Shown here: in pieces, positions 1 to 10,539 of the stretch
Numbering within the stretch: position 1 is the stretch's first letter
Layout: each line of letters begins with the position of its first letter
Source of the DNA: Carya illinoinensis
Lineage: Eukaryota; Streptophyta; Magnoliopsida; Fagales; Juglandaceae
NCBI RefSeq assembly: GCF_018687715.1
Contig: NC_056756.1
Location: forward strand, 3,011,001-3,075,000
DNA: 64,000 nucleotides
Reading direction: 5' to 3'
Translations under genes and position numbers: made by a program
The notes under the pieces: model-generated
The model's input: the letters and a program-made list of their open reading frames with translations, nothing else
The model's database searches: none
Told to the model about the DNA's origin: nothing

Positions 1-262
1 TGCCGGCGGAGGTATTGTTAACGGAGGGACTGTTGAGGGATAGAACTCTATTTAGGATGGAAGCAGTGCCATTTAACTTTAGCCTGCCATCATCTGTAAA
101 ATAAGGGAAGTTGAATGATAGAGCATAGCTCAAAGGAAGATGGAACAGAGCTAAGTAACTGACAAAAACCCAATGATAGAAACAAAGAGTACTAAGGTTA
201 CAGCTGAGATGCATATTGGGAAGCGAATTATGCAATGAGAGTTTAGGAGGAAAAAGTGGCAT
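1..262 (-). CDS. L-type lectin receptor kinase, 5' end of copy A (runs off left edge)
   Basis: This is the N-terminal 87 or so codons of a lectin-domain receptor kinase; the rest lies beyond base 1. Translation from the ATG at 262 gives the start MPLFPPKLSLHN, a hydrophobic signal-peptide stretch and the beginning of the legume-lectin fold (SFNFPYFTDDG). It aligns without any indel to the intact gene at 10540-12576, at a constant offset of 12,314 bases, and differs only by scattered substitutions. No stop or frameshift is visible in this part, so it may be a functional paralogue, but the kinase cannot be seen. Its upstream region has been hit by a solo LTR at 496-814, which may have altered its expression. 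Family identity is certain through the paralogue. Whether the gene is intact is unknown. Confidence 0.85.
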   Translation of the reverse strand, partial: MPLFPPKLSLHNSLPNMHLSCNLSTLCFYHWVFVSYLALFHLPLSYALSFNFPYFTDDGRLKLNGTASILNRVLSLNSPSVNNTSAG

Positions 263-495
263 TCGAAAATAAGCAATTGTGCAGGTAAGGGAAGACAAAG
301 ACGAGCTTGTTATTTAAAGTGGTTGCTACCGTGGCGAAGGATATTTCTTGTGTGCTTCTTTGTATCCTTTTCCTAGCTGCTTTTGAATATGTCAAATGGA
401 GCGTCGACTGACTCTTAATCTTTGAGTTCTTCTCCTTCTTCTTCTTGTCCTTGTCCTTTAAGTGGACTTGTCCGAATCGTACGATCATCATGCAC

Positions 496-814
496 TATTA
501 AGGCAAGCAGCAGCATGGCACCAGCACAGCGCAGCAGTACTCACAGCAGCAATTCATCATCACGCACTCACAGCAGCAATCCATCATCACAGATTATTCC
601 TCAATCACAGACTCTGCAAATAACCACGTCTCAATAACAGAATTGTAGACAGATGGCATAATATGAAAGGCTGACAGATTTGGGTTGTTATTCATGTGTC
701 TATAAAAAGGCACTGCTCTGTATTGAAACACAGAAATGGAAATATGAGGAAAAGTTTTATATTGTCTTTCTTCTCTAGACGTTTTACATTTTTTCTGCAT
801 AAGTTGTTTTAACA
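496..814. mobile_element. Solo LTR inserted in the copy A LecRK leader/promoter
   Basis: A 319-bp stretch is present here and absent from copy B. It is flanked by the 5-bp direct repeat TGCAC (491-495 and 815-819), which occurs once at the empty site in copy B (12805-12809). The ends are TATTAAGGC and GTTTTAACA. The second, reverse-complemented, starts TGTTAAAAC, so the ends are a degenerate TG...CA pair as in LTRs. A TATA-box-like TATAAAAAGG lies at 701-710. No coding sequence is present. A single LTR with a target duplication and no internal region fits recombination between the two LTRs of a former element. Confidence 0.75.
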
Positions 815-819
815 TGCAC

Positions 820-2473
820 GTACTCGCATATATGTGTGTGTATGTATGTGTATATATATATATAGATGGATTTATTTATTTTGTCATCACATGAGCACGA
901 CTATTTGAAGGACGTACAATATGCATGAGAATAATTAGTTTATCCATTAATTAATTGCTTGTCATACCCGTTATCCTTCATGTGAGGCTGAGGGTCCTAT
1001 TAACAATACTTGTGGCCGGGGAAAGCATTTTTTAATCAAACATTTAGAACAACTTCAATCGAGCTAGGCCCCAACGAACGTATATATAGCTAGCTGGGGT
1101 TTGCCTTGCTAGCAAATGAACTTTAAATTCCAAACCTAGCCAGCTAGCTAGACCGAATTTTAATAATTTAACAGACCATACATAAATTAATGTTATCAAC
1201 TGCGTGCATGGGATAAAATTAGCCATGCACCTATCTATTTGGAAGATTTTTAAGGTAATGGCCTAACCTTCATGAGTTGACAATTAAAAGCCCACCAAAT
1301 ATATATATATATATATATATGAACGCGCTTTTGATTTAGACGACCTGTTGACGAATCCCCGCCTCTTAAAATCTTGGAAACGTCGAAGGTACTACAACTG
1401 GGAGGAGTAGTACTAGTAGTGCTATATGTATATTTCGTTAATTTTCCTCGTCACTTCTTCTAGCTTTATTATGGCGATCTATTTATTGACCGGACTAACA
1501 TCAAAGTAAACTAAGATCATGGATGTATGCATCCCATGCCTCTTTAATGTCTTACAAATTCTCCAAACAATTAATATAAGCTAGCTGTCTTGATCTGACA
1601 GTGATTTATTTCTACAAAGAAAATTGTATATATATAGTCTCAGTCATCTAGGCAGCTGCCCACTGGAGTCTATTTAGCATGCAGGATATAATCATTTCAA
1701 AATAAGTGCCTTGCCCAGTTTTCTTTTTCGTGTGGAAGAGCATTTACTTTTGCCCGTTAGGTACGCGATGACTAATATAATGGCGAAGACCTAAGACGGG
1801 TTCCGCATTGCTGCGCCCCGCTTGTACGTAAATGCTATTGCTATCCTGCATGCAGCACTATTTGAACGACCTTCCAATTCAATGAAATTAATATTGGAAT
1901 TAGTTGGAAGAGAAAAGAAGCGGATAGTTCATTTGTACAAAAACAAAAAAAAAAAATGATGTCCAAAATTAAAACATTGCAAATCTAAGGCATGGTTTGG
2001 ATAGTTAAATGAGATGGATGATCTATGAAATTATTTGTAAATGATAGTTGTTAACGTTGTGTTTTGCATGTCTTTGAGCCAAGTTCTCAGCAACTCGGGT
2101 CTTCGATCCTGAGCCTGCAGACACAAAGAAAATACAACAAGATTGAAGTCGTCATGGTGGCCAGGGAGTCTCTGATGCCAAAATTAGTATCATTTTAGAG
2201 TTTAATGCAAATACGTAGAGAGTTCAGAGAGAGCTCGTAATACCTAAAGATCTTCTTATATACCTGGTTTCGGGGGGTCGGCTGCACATTCGCTGTGTCA
2301 AAAGTACATGACACCTTAATTGCGTCCTTAGTAAGATGTCAAAAATGTGGCTTGACCTTCTACCCCATCTGCCTAGTGGCAAGTGTGCTCTCGATTCCGT
2401 TAAATCCATCCCTTACCCGTTGTCAGGGGATCAATGGCTTCCTGTGCTTATTGCCTGCATGCTTGCTTAGGCC
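820..2473. other. Upstream region of copy A LecRK, no gene
   Basis: AT-rich intergenic DNA aligned to 12810-14439 in copy B; the part from about 1500 also aligns to 16738-17716. It includes an (AT)n run near 1299-1320 absent from copy B. At 1760-1940 lies the stop-containing version of the protein-like segment that is open in copy B (13690-13905). No expressed gene is recognised. Confidence 0.6.
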
Positions 2474-4636
2474 TAGGGGTGAGTTCGGTCCGGTCCGAGG
2501 AGGTTTTGTGGACCGGACAGGACCTATTCGGTCCAGGGTTTTCCCACCCTGGACCGGACCGAACTCCATCAGGACCGGTCCGGTCCTATTCGGTCCGGTC
2601 CGGTCCGGTCGGTCCATTCGGTCCGAGGTTGACTTTTTTTTTTTTTTTTTTTTATCTAATGACATTTTTTTAATATTTATGTAATTATATTGTAATATAT
2701 TTAATATATATACATATAGTATTATATATATATATATATATTAGCAATATGCTAATACTATTAGTCTATTAGTAATAATACTATAACTAATAAATATATA
2801 TAATAATAACTATACTATAACTAATAACTATATGTAATAATAGTAATAGTGATAACTATATATTTATGTAATATGCTAATATTTAATGACATTTTTTTTA
2901 ATATTTATGTAATTATATTGTAATATATTTAATATATATACATATAGTATACTATTATATATATATATTAGTAATGTGCTAATACTATTAGTCTATTAGT
3001 AATAATACTATAACTAATAAATATATGTAATAATAACTATACTATAACTAATAACTATATATAATAATAGTAATAGTGATAACTATATATGTAACTATAT
3101 GTAATACTAATAACTATACTAGTATTAATAACTATACTAGTACTAATACTATAACTAATAACTATATGTAATGATAGTAATACTATATGTAATACTATAT
3201 TATATAATAGTAATACTCTTATTACTAATACTCTATGTAGTTATAGTGATTTAATACTAACATATTATATATTAAGCTAACTATATTAATACTATTATAA
3301 ATTTACAAATATATGATATATCATAATTTATTCTATAACTTTTATAATATGTTAATACATTAATATATATACTAGTATTATATATATATTTTTGATCGGT
3401 TATACTAGTACTATATATTATAGTTAATAGTTATACATTAAAGAATATAGTAATACATTGATACTAAATATATATAGTTATAGACTTATAATGATTTAGT
3501 TATTATGAATTTATGATTAGTATAACTATATAATTGTATTAGTATTAGACTATTAATAATTCAATTTGGCTATATTATATTAGTAATATTAGTTATGTTG
3601 AATCAATTAGTTAGTATAACTATATTCTACATCATTAGTATTAATATAAATATTAGTATTAGTTATAACTATATAGCCTATATTAGAATTGAGTTTTAGA
3701 GTATATAATAGACTAATAGTATTAATACAACTATATAAGTATATTGTATAGTTATATATTAGTTTTAATTATAGTGATTAGTATAATTATATAATAGTAG
3801 ACTATTAGTATAACTATATATTAGTATTAGTTACTATTATGGTGATTTAGTATATTATAATTTATATATTATATTTATACTATAACTCTTATAATATATT
3901 AATATATACTAGTACTATATATTATAATTATATATTAAATAATATAATAATACATTCATACTAAATATATATAGTTATATTTCTAGTGATTTAGTTATTA
4001 ATTTATTATGATTAGTATAACTATCCAAATTATAATAGTATTAGACCATTAATATAGCTATATATTAGTAATATTAGTTATGGTAAATCAATGCTTTAGT
4101 ATAACTATATAAGTATTAACTATAATAATTTTTATATATTCATTAAATATAAGTATAGTGATATTTAAATTATATTAATTAAAGTGATAAATATACTATA
4201 TAGCTATACATAGTATTAATTATAGTGATTAGTACAACTATATAAATTATATAATAATATATTAGTATTAATAGTAGACTATTAGTATAGGTCACTATAG
4301 CTATTGTTGAAGTATTAGTTATAGTGATTTAGTATAACTATATTAGTATAACGATAGTCTATATTAAACTATTAATATTTTTTTATACCATATATAATTA
4401 TATAATTAATAATTTAATTATAAACAACTATTATATAAATAATATATATAAATAATATTTTTTTTTTATTTCTATTCGGTCCGGTCCGGGGTGAAAAACT
4501 CCCAGACCGGGACCGGACCGAATCTTTTCGGTCCCTTAAAAATGGGACCGGACCGGACCGGACCCAATTCGGTCCGGTCCAAACAGTGCCGGTCCGGTCG
4601 GTTTTGCCGGTCCGGACCGGCCGATGCTCACCCCTA
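2474..4636. mobile_element. Non-autonomous hAT-like DNA transposon with AT-rich core
   Basis: The element is 2,163 bp and is bounded by inverted ends TAGGGGTGAG...CTCACCCCTA. Just inside both ends lie clusters of CGGTCC/GGACCG repeats. It is flanked by a perfect 8-bp direct repeat, CTTAGGCC (2466-2473 and 4637-4644). An 8-bp duplication and a TAGGG-type terminus are hallmarks of the hAT superfamily. Copy B has the unoccupied site (14432-14439, CTCAGGCC), so insertion followed duplication. The core from about 2640 to 4455 is almost entirely A and T and encodes no transposase, so mobility would have depended on an enzyme supplied elsewhere. Confidence 0.85.
2658..3100. repeat. Two tandem copies of an AT-rich unit (period about 227 bp)
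   Basis: A unit starting AATGACATTTTTTT at 2658 begins again at 2885, and the two stay aligned for about 200 bases, including a shared CTAATACTATTAGTCTATTA run. Further diverged echoes of the same short words (ACTATA, TAGTAAT, ATTAGT) fill the core of the hAT-like element to about 4400. This suggests expansion by replication slippage inside the element. Confidence 0.75.
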
Positions 4637-4644
4637 CTTAGGCC

Positions 4645-5078
4645 TCCTGGGGCTGGGCAGCATAGGGGGAGGCCAGGATAACGTTTCATTTGCTCCCTTT
4701 ACTTTGGGGTTAGGCCCCTTTGTGAGTCGAGGGACTGTTTGATCGGTCTAGGCCCCTCGTGTATCTGGGGCTACATTTTGGGCCCTTGGCCTAGGGAAAA
4801 ATTCCTTTATAGTAGTGAAATAGTAGTTTGAGTTAATTAGATGTTTATGAAATTTTAAAAAATGAGAAACAAAAATTTGAATAAAACATTATAAAATTAA
4901 AATATTGTTAGAATATAATTTTTGTTTTGAGATTTGAAAAAAATAAAATATTTTTTATATTTTGTTTGGAAATTTGAAAAAATTGTATGATTAGATGAAC
5001 AAGTTAAAAATTTAAAATTGAAAAATATTTTTGTTTGTGGTGTTTGGATATTGAGATGAGATGAGATATTCTTTTTGT
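4645..5078. other. Duplicated intergenic DNA and MITE-like tail, copy A
   Basis: Bases 4645-4815 align to 14440-14600 of copy B. Bases 4830-5060 contain the words ATTTGAAAAAATTGTATGATTAGATGA and GAGATGAGATGAGAT, resembling the body of the MITE at 25801-25996. That indicates a degraded relative with no clear ends. No gene seen. Confidence 0.5.
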
Positions 5079-5545
5079 TAGAAATACTAGATCAAAGTAC
5101 ACAGCGGAAGCGATATTACCTCATCGAAAATATCTTGGATCTAGTACGGTTGTTCCACGGATTCTTCAACGTGGTTGATCATTTGTTTGAAATCTTCACG
5201 TATCGATGGTGGAGTGTGCTACGTGGTAATACTAGAGCAAAACCCACGAATTTCTTAGCGTAGATGCCAGGACTAGAGAAAACCATTTAAGAGAGAGATC
5301 GTTTGTAATTTCTACACATACTCCTTCCAAAGAGGGAAGGGGCTATGTAAACTCACCAATTATAGTGAATTTGTTCTCCAACACCCTATGGACGTAGGCT
5401 CTATACCGAACTATGGAAATCAGTGTCTCGCTCTTATTTGCATTCTATTTATGGATGAACTCAAGCATGCCCTGACGACCACCGGGCCACCCCCATGGGC
5501 TAGATTCCATTCTACTTGTTGGTGCTAATTTTTGGCATCAACACT
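5079..5545 (-). mobile_element. LTR-like repeat, copy A
   Basis: A stretch beginning TGTTAGAAATAC and running to about GGCATCAACA has TG...CA-type ends. Its partner in copy B starts at 19789 directly beside a tRNA-Met-type primer binding site on the minus strand, which marks it as the end of an LTR. In copy A no primer site or internal region flanks it. I could not find a 5-bp target duplication, so the outer boundary is uncertain. Confidence 0.45.
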
Positions 5546-6924
5546 CCGAAATCAAGTTGGGCATCTCAACCCAAATTTATTCGTAATTGATGTGAGAATA
5601 TAGCCATCTGATGAGGTGACAAAGCCACAACGCTTCAAGGCTCAAACGACAGGGAAAAAAAAAAAGCTTTCAATTGGTAAGAAAACGCCACCTAAATATG
5701 TAAAGAGCCACTTTCAGTGTTGAGAATTAATGATTATGGGCTGAAAGTAATAAAAACTTTCTTGGGCTCGATAAGTAGAGAACTAGGGCTGAAAGAAACT
5801 GTTCACATCGAGATATGAAAAGGAAAAGCTAGTGAATTAGTAAAATCGATACGTTTCCTCATCGATCTAAGTCCGCAATGTCTGAAGTAGATTTTCTGCA
5901 ATTCCTATACGTATTAGATACTATATAATCTATATGTATATTTAGAATTAAGGTCCTCAATTTTTTAGAGATTCGAGTGGGAGAAAGATAGAAATAAGAA
6001 TTACATCTAATTTTTTGAAATATTTATACAAACAACAATAAATATTGTCTTACTTCACACTTCTCCTTTTTTTTCCTTTTTATTTTTTTTTTCTACTTCA
6101 ACTTGTTCCAAACCCACTTAGAAAGAATAATTTTAAGTTATCCAATCTCAACAATTTACCTTTTATTGGCATCCCATGTTAGAAAAAAAAAGTATAGATT
6201 GTTTGTAATATTTTGGAGGACTGATAAAATGATGGCATGGCTTTTGGATTAGATGTGCTTGGCATGGGAAAGCATTTGCTAGCGTGGTTTTAGTATAACA
6301 TGCAGATCAACTATATATGACTCATACGCTAAATTAATAGTAGTGTGGTACGTTAAGCTATCCTTGTTTGCAATAAATAGTCTTGTCGATCTTAGGTATC
6401 CTTGGAGTATAAAATACTCAAAAACAAGTTGCATTTTGTAAATAATCACTCTAGAAGTTCGTTGCTCCTTTGTATTGTTCAAAAACGTTAATTGACTATA
6501 TATTATATATAATGTATTATCTTCTCCTTTCCTTTATTTTAAATTAAGGATAAGTCTCATAGGTTGATTCTTATTTTTAATTTTGTTTTGGAATGATTTG
6601 GATGATTATAAAGAAATAATAGTTGCAGTTGTGAGTGCATAAGCGTTGTGCAATTACTTTGAAAGAAAATGAATAAATACGAGACTCACGTAAAAAGAAA
6701 TTAATTTTTTTTAATAATGAACCTCCACTTTTATTTAAAACAACTATATGGCACTTGTGCATTCTACGACTGTATGTAGCATTAGTTAGCTCAACAGTAT
6801 CTTGATCCCTTACGGCTAGAAAGACCTCTTTCTCACTTCGCACAAATAAAGCTATATATGTATATATTATAAACTAGAAAGGGCACAACGTGCACCAGTT
6901 GAGATTAAAAAAAAATAAAAATGG
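5546..6924. other. Intergenic, duplicated part then unique AT-rich sequence
   Basis: Up to about 6610 this aligns to 25270-26440 in copy B and lacks the MITE present there, so the empty site is at about 6121-6125. The remainder to 6924 is AT-rich and unique within the window. No coding sequence or RNA gene recognised. Confidence 0.55.
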
Positions 6925-8144
6925 AGAAATCCATAGAAGTGGTCGGCCTATTAATCACCCAAGAGCAGCCCACCACTAAATAAATGACACCTAGGCTTTT
7001 CACCACAGCTATCATATAGTTGTACTGCATCTAATTATTGTGTATTGGCATAAACAACTTTGCCCTTGTGCATGAATGGAGTTCACACTCCCCCCCCCCC
7101 CTCCCCTCTCATCCTCCTATCTGCCCCTTCACACGGCTAAAGCTCGCACCCCCCTCTCACACGGCTACCCCTTCGCACTGAACACTTCCTTTGCAAAAGT
7201 TCATATACATAAAGGAGAAACACAAGGTCGTACTCCCCTCAAACTATAAGAAGATATTAGGTCTGCAACTGAAGAACTCGACCACGAGAGGGAAGCTTAT
7301 CAAGATCAAGACATTGTACAAGCTCTCTGAAACAGGAAAGAAGGACAAGGTGGCAAAGGCCAAGGCAACCAAGTTCTCTTCGGTGGCGAAAAAACCAGAG
7401 CCTCCAACTAAGAGGGGCACAAAGAGGAATCTCACGAAGAAGGTTGTGCCCGTGGCAAAGAATTTAGGGAAAAAGAAAGAGATTAGAAAAAAAAATTAGG
7501 GAAAAAGAGGAGGTTAGAAAAATAAGTAAATTTCCATTTTCTTGTTTGTGTTAAGAAAGGGGGATTTTAGAGGTTTGGTTAGATTTAGGTCTATGTGAAT
7601 ATGAAGTGTCTCTATGGTGGGTATTGTGAAGAAGGAAGTGTGTCTCGCTCCATTAATTTGCAAAAGTTCAGACATTTTCGGTCTTGTGCACAAATGAAGT
7701 TCGCACCCCCTTCTTGTAGGCAATCCACGATGCAGAGTGGTAGTTGAAGTTGAAGAGCCTGCGTAGATTGGTAATTGGAGGAGCCGACTTCAAATATCCA
7801 CGACGAAATCATCTGTGTAGGTGAGATGGTACAAAATCCGTCATATGGTCTAAAAAACCAAGGTAGGCAACGGATGGTCAGTCGTCATCGACTCATCGGA
7901 CTGAGATGGTGGCAATGGAATTGAGTTTGCTCTTAGACAGCGGTGCAAAGAGACAGAAGAGAGGGGCAGCAAGGAAAATGAAAGAGATGAAAGACTCTTA
8001 GGTGAAATCAAATACGTCTCTTGCAAAGATGATATTCTGTATGGTGGAGCCTATTGAAATTATTGTGTATTTCTTTACGTGGCAATCGGTGAAATGAGGC
8101 CTACTCTTGGGTGATTAATAGCCCCACCGCTTAGAAGCATTTCT
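6925..8144. mobile_element. Inverted-repeat element carrying a histone H1 fragment (Pack-MULE-like)
   Basis: The left end (AGAAATCCATAGAAGTGG, then TATTAATCACCCAAGAG) is matched as an imperfect inverted repeat by the right end at 8100-8144. The match covers about 45 bp, with the central 17 bp identical. Between the ends lie the H1 pseudogene and a partly duplicated non-coding stretch: a word around AGTTCRCACYCC occurs at 7080 and 7700, and TTTGCAAAAGTTCA at 7190 and 7660. Inverted repeats around a piece of host gene with no transposase are the signature of Pack-MULEs. I could not identify a convincing 9-bp target duplication in the A-rich flanks, so the superfamily is inferred. Confidence 0.5.
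7191..7499 (+). pseudogene. Histone H1 fragment (globular-domain end and start of basic tail)
   Basis: The frame encodes the second half of a linker-histone globular domain: QKFIYIKEKHKVVLP, then KKILGLQLKNST, then GKLIKIKTLYKLSE. A lysine-rich stretch with AKAKATK and KKPEPPTKRG words follows, as in plant H1 tails. The N-terminal part and first half of the winged helix are missing and there is no ATG at its start; the open frame only continues upstream from a TTG. The tail is far shorter than a normal H1. Family assignment is firm from the conserved order EKHK, LQLK, GKL, YKLSE. It is a truncated copy inside an inverted-repeat element, probably not a working gene. Confidence 0.75.
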
Positions 8145-9580
8145 GAAAAAAATATTATTAAATGGTAAATGAGACGGAAAAAAAAAATTCAAACAGAGTT
8201 AGAAGAGGTCATAAATTTGTAGAACTTAAGCAAAATATAATAAAAAGTTTTAAACATATATTTACTAATAAAAAGTTTTAGACAATAAATAAAAACTTAA
8301 GCAAGTTAGTGTACCGATTTGTGTTTTTAAAAAAATGTTTAAGGTAGTTAAATTTTTTTTTTTTTTTTTTTGGAATAAAACCCAGTGGCCACTGTGGGTG
8401 GATGTAGCGTCGTTTTTTTCTTTTTTTTTTCTTAAATAACAGTGTTTTCTGCCAAAGTTTTTGTTAGGCTAAGCACAAAGATAGCAATGATTTTGTCATT
8501 TTAAATTCCAATATTTTTATCCAATTGATTCTTGTATGATTAGACACGTAATTCGGATTTTATACCGAAAATAGGCCTAAAAAGAAGAAGAAAAATTAAA
8601 GAAAAAAAACAAAGAATACCAACCAAGGCCATATGTTTAAAGGCCCATGTAACCATGGGGCGGCCCATTTGATAAAGGGAATAACCTAGCATGCCTTGGA
8701 CCAACGCATCAGAAAAAATTGATGCTGAGAAGTCGTGGTAAAACCTTTCAAGCCCCATGATCCATAGTTTTTGGACTGTTCATGGATGGCTATTGAGAAA
8801 GGTACATGCGGGTCATCAATCGGGCTTCGGGACCAAGTTCATTCCACGTTTTCATCAAAATTAGTGCTATTTAAATGCGTTTATGTTATATATCTATTTT
8901 ATTTTTTTAAGATTTGCTTATGTTATTGCAATTTTATGAACAGTCGGTATTAACATTGTTCAAATATATGTTACTAAATAATATTTTCATAACTGCACAA
9001 CTTGAAATACAGTTTAATTTTTAGTTTTAGAAAAAAATGTATAAATTTAATTGATGTCAAAATTTTTTACAACTTTTTTTGAAACATTAATAAATAAAAA
9101 AAATAAGCTTTTTTTTTTTATTCTAAATTTGTAACTAATCATATGTAAAATAGTCAGAAGGAAAGTAATATAATATCAAATACTAAAACGTAATAAATAA
9201 ATTCAAAAATCATAGAATATAAAACTGAAGAAAATAACATGCCGCTCAAGATTAATGTTTTTTTAAGATTAATATTTACTTTTTTAAGATTTCAGTATTT
9301 TTTATAACAATTTTATGAAGAGTTGGTATTTTTTATAATATTATTTTACATGGACCGATTTTTAAAGTATTAATTTATTTCATTTGAAAAGCCCAGAAAT
9401 TAATATGAGAAGCCCGAAACCCATCCACCCCATTTATATAGAAAATGCTAAATAATTTTTCCTTTTCTTTTCGCCTCTCTCTTTCCCTTTCTTCTTCCTT
9501 GAGCGCCGACACTAAGAAAATATCAAAAAAAAAAAAAAAAAGAACTCACAAAGCCCCAATAAAGTTTCCTTTCTAAGGAA
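8145..9580. other. AT-rich intergenic DNA
   Basis: Poly-T and poly-A runs (8347-8372, 9527-9541) and AT-rich sequence with no gene family I can recognise. Short open frames here have no motif and atypical composition. Confidence 0.6.
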
Positions 9581-9830
9581 ATGTTATGCTTCTTGATCGC
9601 AAGCTTATATGTGGATGATCTAATCTTTACTAGAAATGATGAATCAATATTGGCAGAATTTAAACATTCAATGAGGCATGAGTTTGATATGACTGATCTT
9701 GGCAAGATAAAGTATTTCCTTGGTCTTGAGGTGTTGCAAAAGTCTGATGGTATATTTATTAGTCAAAAGAAATATGCTTTGGAGGTACTGCATAGGTTTG
9801 GAATGGATAAGAGCAATTCAGCTTACAAGT
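9581..9830 (+). pseudogene. Ty1-copia reverse transcriptase fragment
   Basis: The frame gives LYVDDLIFTRND, then EFDMTDLGKIKYFLGLEV and GIFISQKKYALEVL. This is the copia reverse-transcriptase segment around the YVDD catalytic box and the following FLGLEV/SQ.KY stretch. The segment stops abruptly at about 9830, and neither the rest of the polymerase nor RNase H follows. It is an isolated fragment, in opposite orientation to the gag fragment next to it. Confidence 0.85.
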
Positions 9831-9861
9831 TTCCACGTTTCACTCACGTTTTGTCTTGATA

Positions 9862-10241
9862 TTTCTGCTTCATAGAGTCTCAGATATCTTTCGAAGATTT
9901 CTTGTTGAAAATTATCTCTAGAATAGAACGATCTAATGCCTGAAATAGATAGTTCTTAACTTTCAATTCTTTCAACTGTTGATCTTCAAAGTGCTTCCTT
10001 TGTGCATCAATGAGAACAACACCTACTGCTACTACAGTAATGCCATTCTCCACCAAGCCCTAATACTCCTGTCATCGCAGGAAATTTTTCATGAGTATTG
10101 CCTAGTGATCGTAGTAGCCATCAAACTTTAGAATTGCTGGTTGTACAAACAAACCTTTTGTCGTCAATCTTCAACTAAAACCACTCGTAGAAGACTGTTA
10201 ATTCTAAATAATCGGGCCCCTGTGATGGGACTCTAATACCA
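9862..10241 (-). pseudogene. Ty1-copia gag fragment and primer binding site
   Basis: On the minus strand, a tRNA-Met-type primer binding site (TGGTATTAGAG, complement of 10231-10241) is followed by a degenerate copia gag. Readable words are AILKFDGYYDH, EYWGLVENGI, LKVKNYLFQALDRSI and SKDI.DSMKQ, interrupted by several stops. It is collinear with the start of copia gag proteins. The sequence at 10242-10520 would then be the adjoining LTR. The element is inactive and lies only about 300 bp past the stop codon of the LecRK gene, so it may supply or affect that gene's 3' end. Confidence 0.75.
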
Positions 10242-10530
10242 ATTATAAGGAAATATAAATTGAAAAGGTTGCATAGATAGAATGTAGGAAATCGTCTTAA
10301 TCATTTCAATAACAAACTTGGCTATTAAATAGCCTTACAGAGAACTAAAATAAAATACTGAAAACAATAACATAGCCCATGTTTAGTAACTGCTACAAAC
10401 ATGGTAGGAAGACTAAATCAATGAGTAACAAACATCCTAACATGAAAAGAAAATACATATGTGGTAATAACTGACCACTTAAACAATACACTAAACATAA
10501 ATCAACAGTATCATGAAAGAAATCACGTGA
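10242..10530 (-). mobile_element. Probable copia LTR remnant
   Basis: This sequence sits on the 5' side, in minus-strand sense, of the primer binding site at 10231-10241, where the 5' LTR is expected. I cannot define its outer end or a target duplication. It ends near the LecRK stop codon. Confidence 0.4.
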
Positions 10531-10539
10531 TGTATCTAA

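Larger units (their letters stand above)
1..6610. repeat. Segmental tandem duplication, copy A
   Basis: This block is collinear and in the same orientation as 12315-26440. Shared landmarks are the LecRK 5' end, its leader and upstream DNA (to about 2470), the stretch at 4645-4815 (matching 14440-14600), the LTR-like stretch from 5079 (matching 19789 and 25050-25270) and the stretch at 6200-6560 (matching 26090-26400). Copy A is about 6.6 kb and copy B about 14.1 kb. The difference is mostly transposon insertion after the duplication. Copy A contains a solo LTR and a hAT-like element that copy B lacks. Confidence 0.85.

Noticed and set aside
5079..5545. Complete LTR element in copy A
   Set aside because: No primer site, interior or target duplication found; only an LTR-like stretch is supported.
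8540..8758. Hydrophobic 72-codon frame on the minus strand
   Set aside because: Hydrophobicity comes from T-rich DNA; no homologue recognised and no supporting features.
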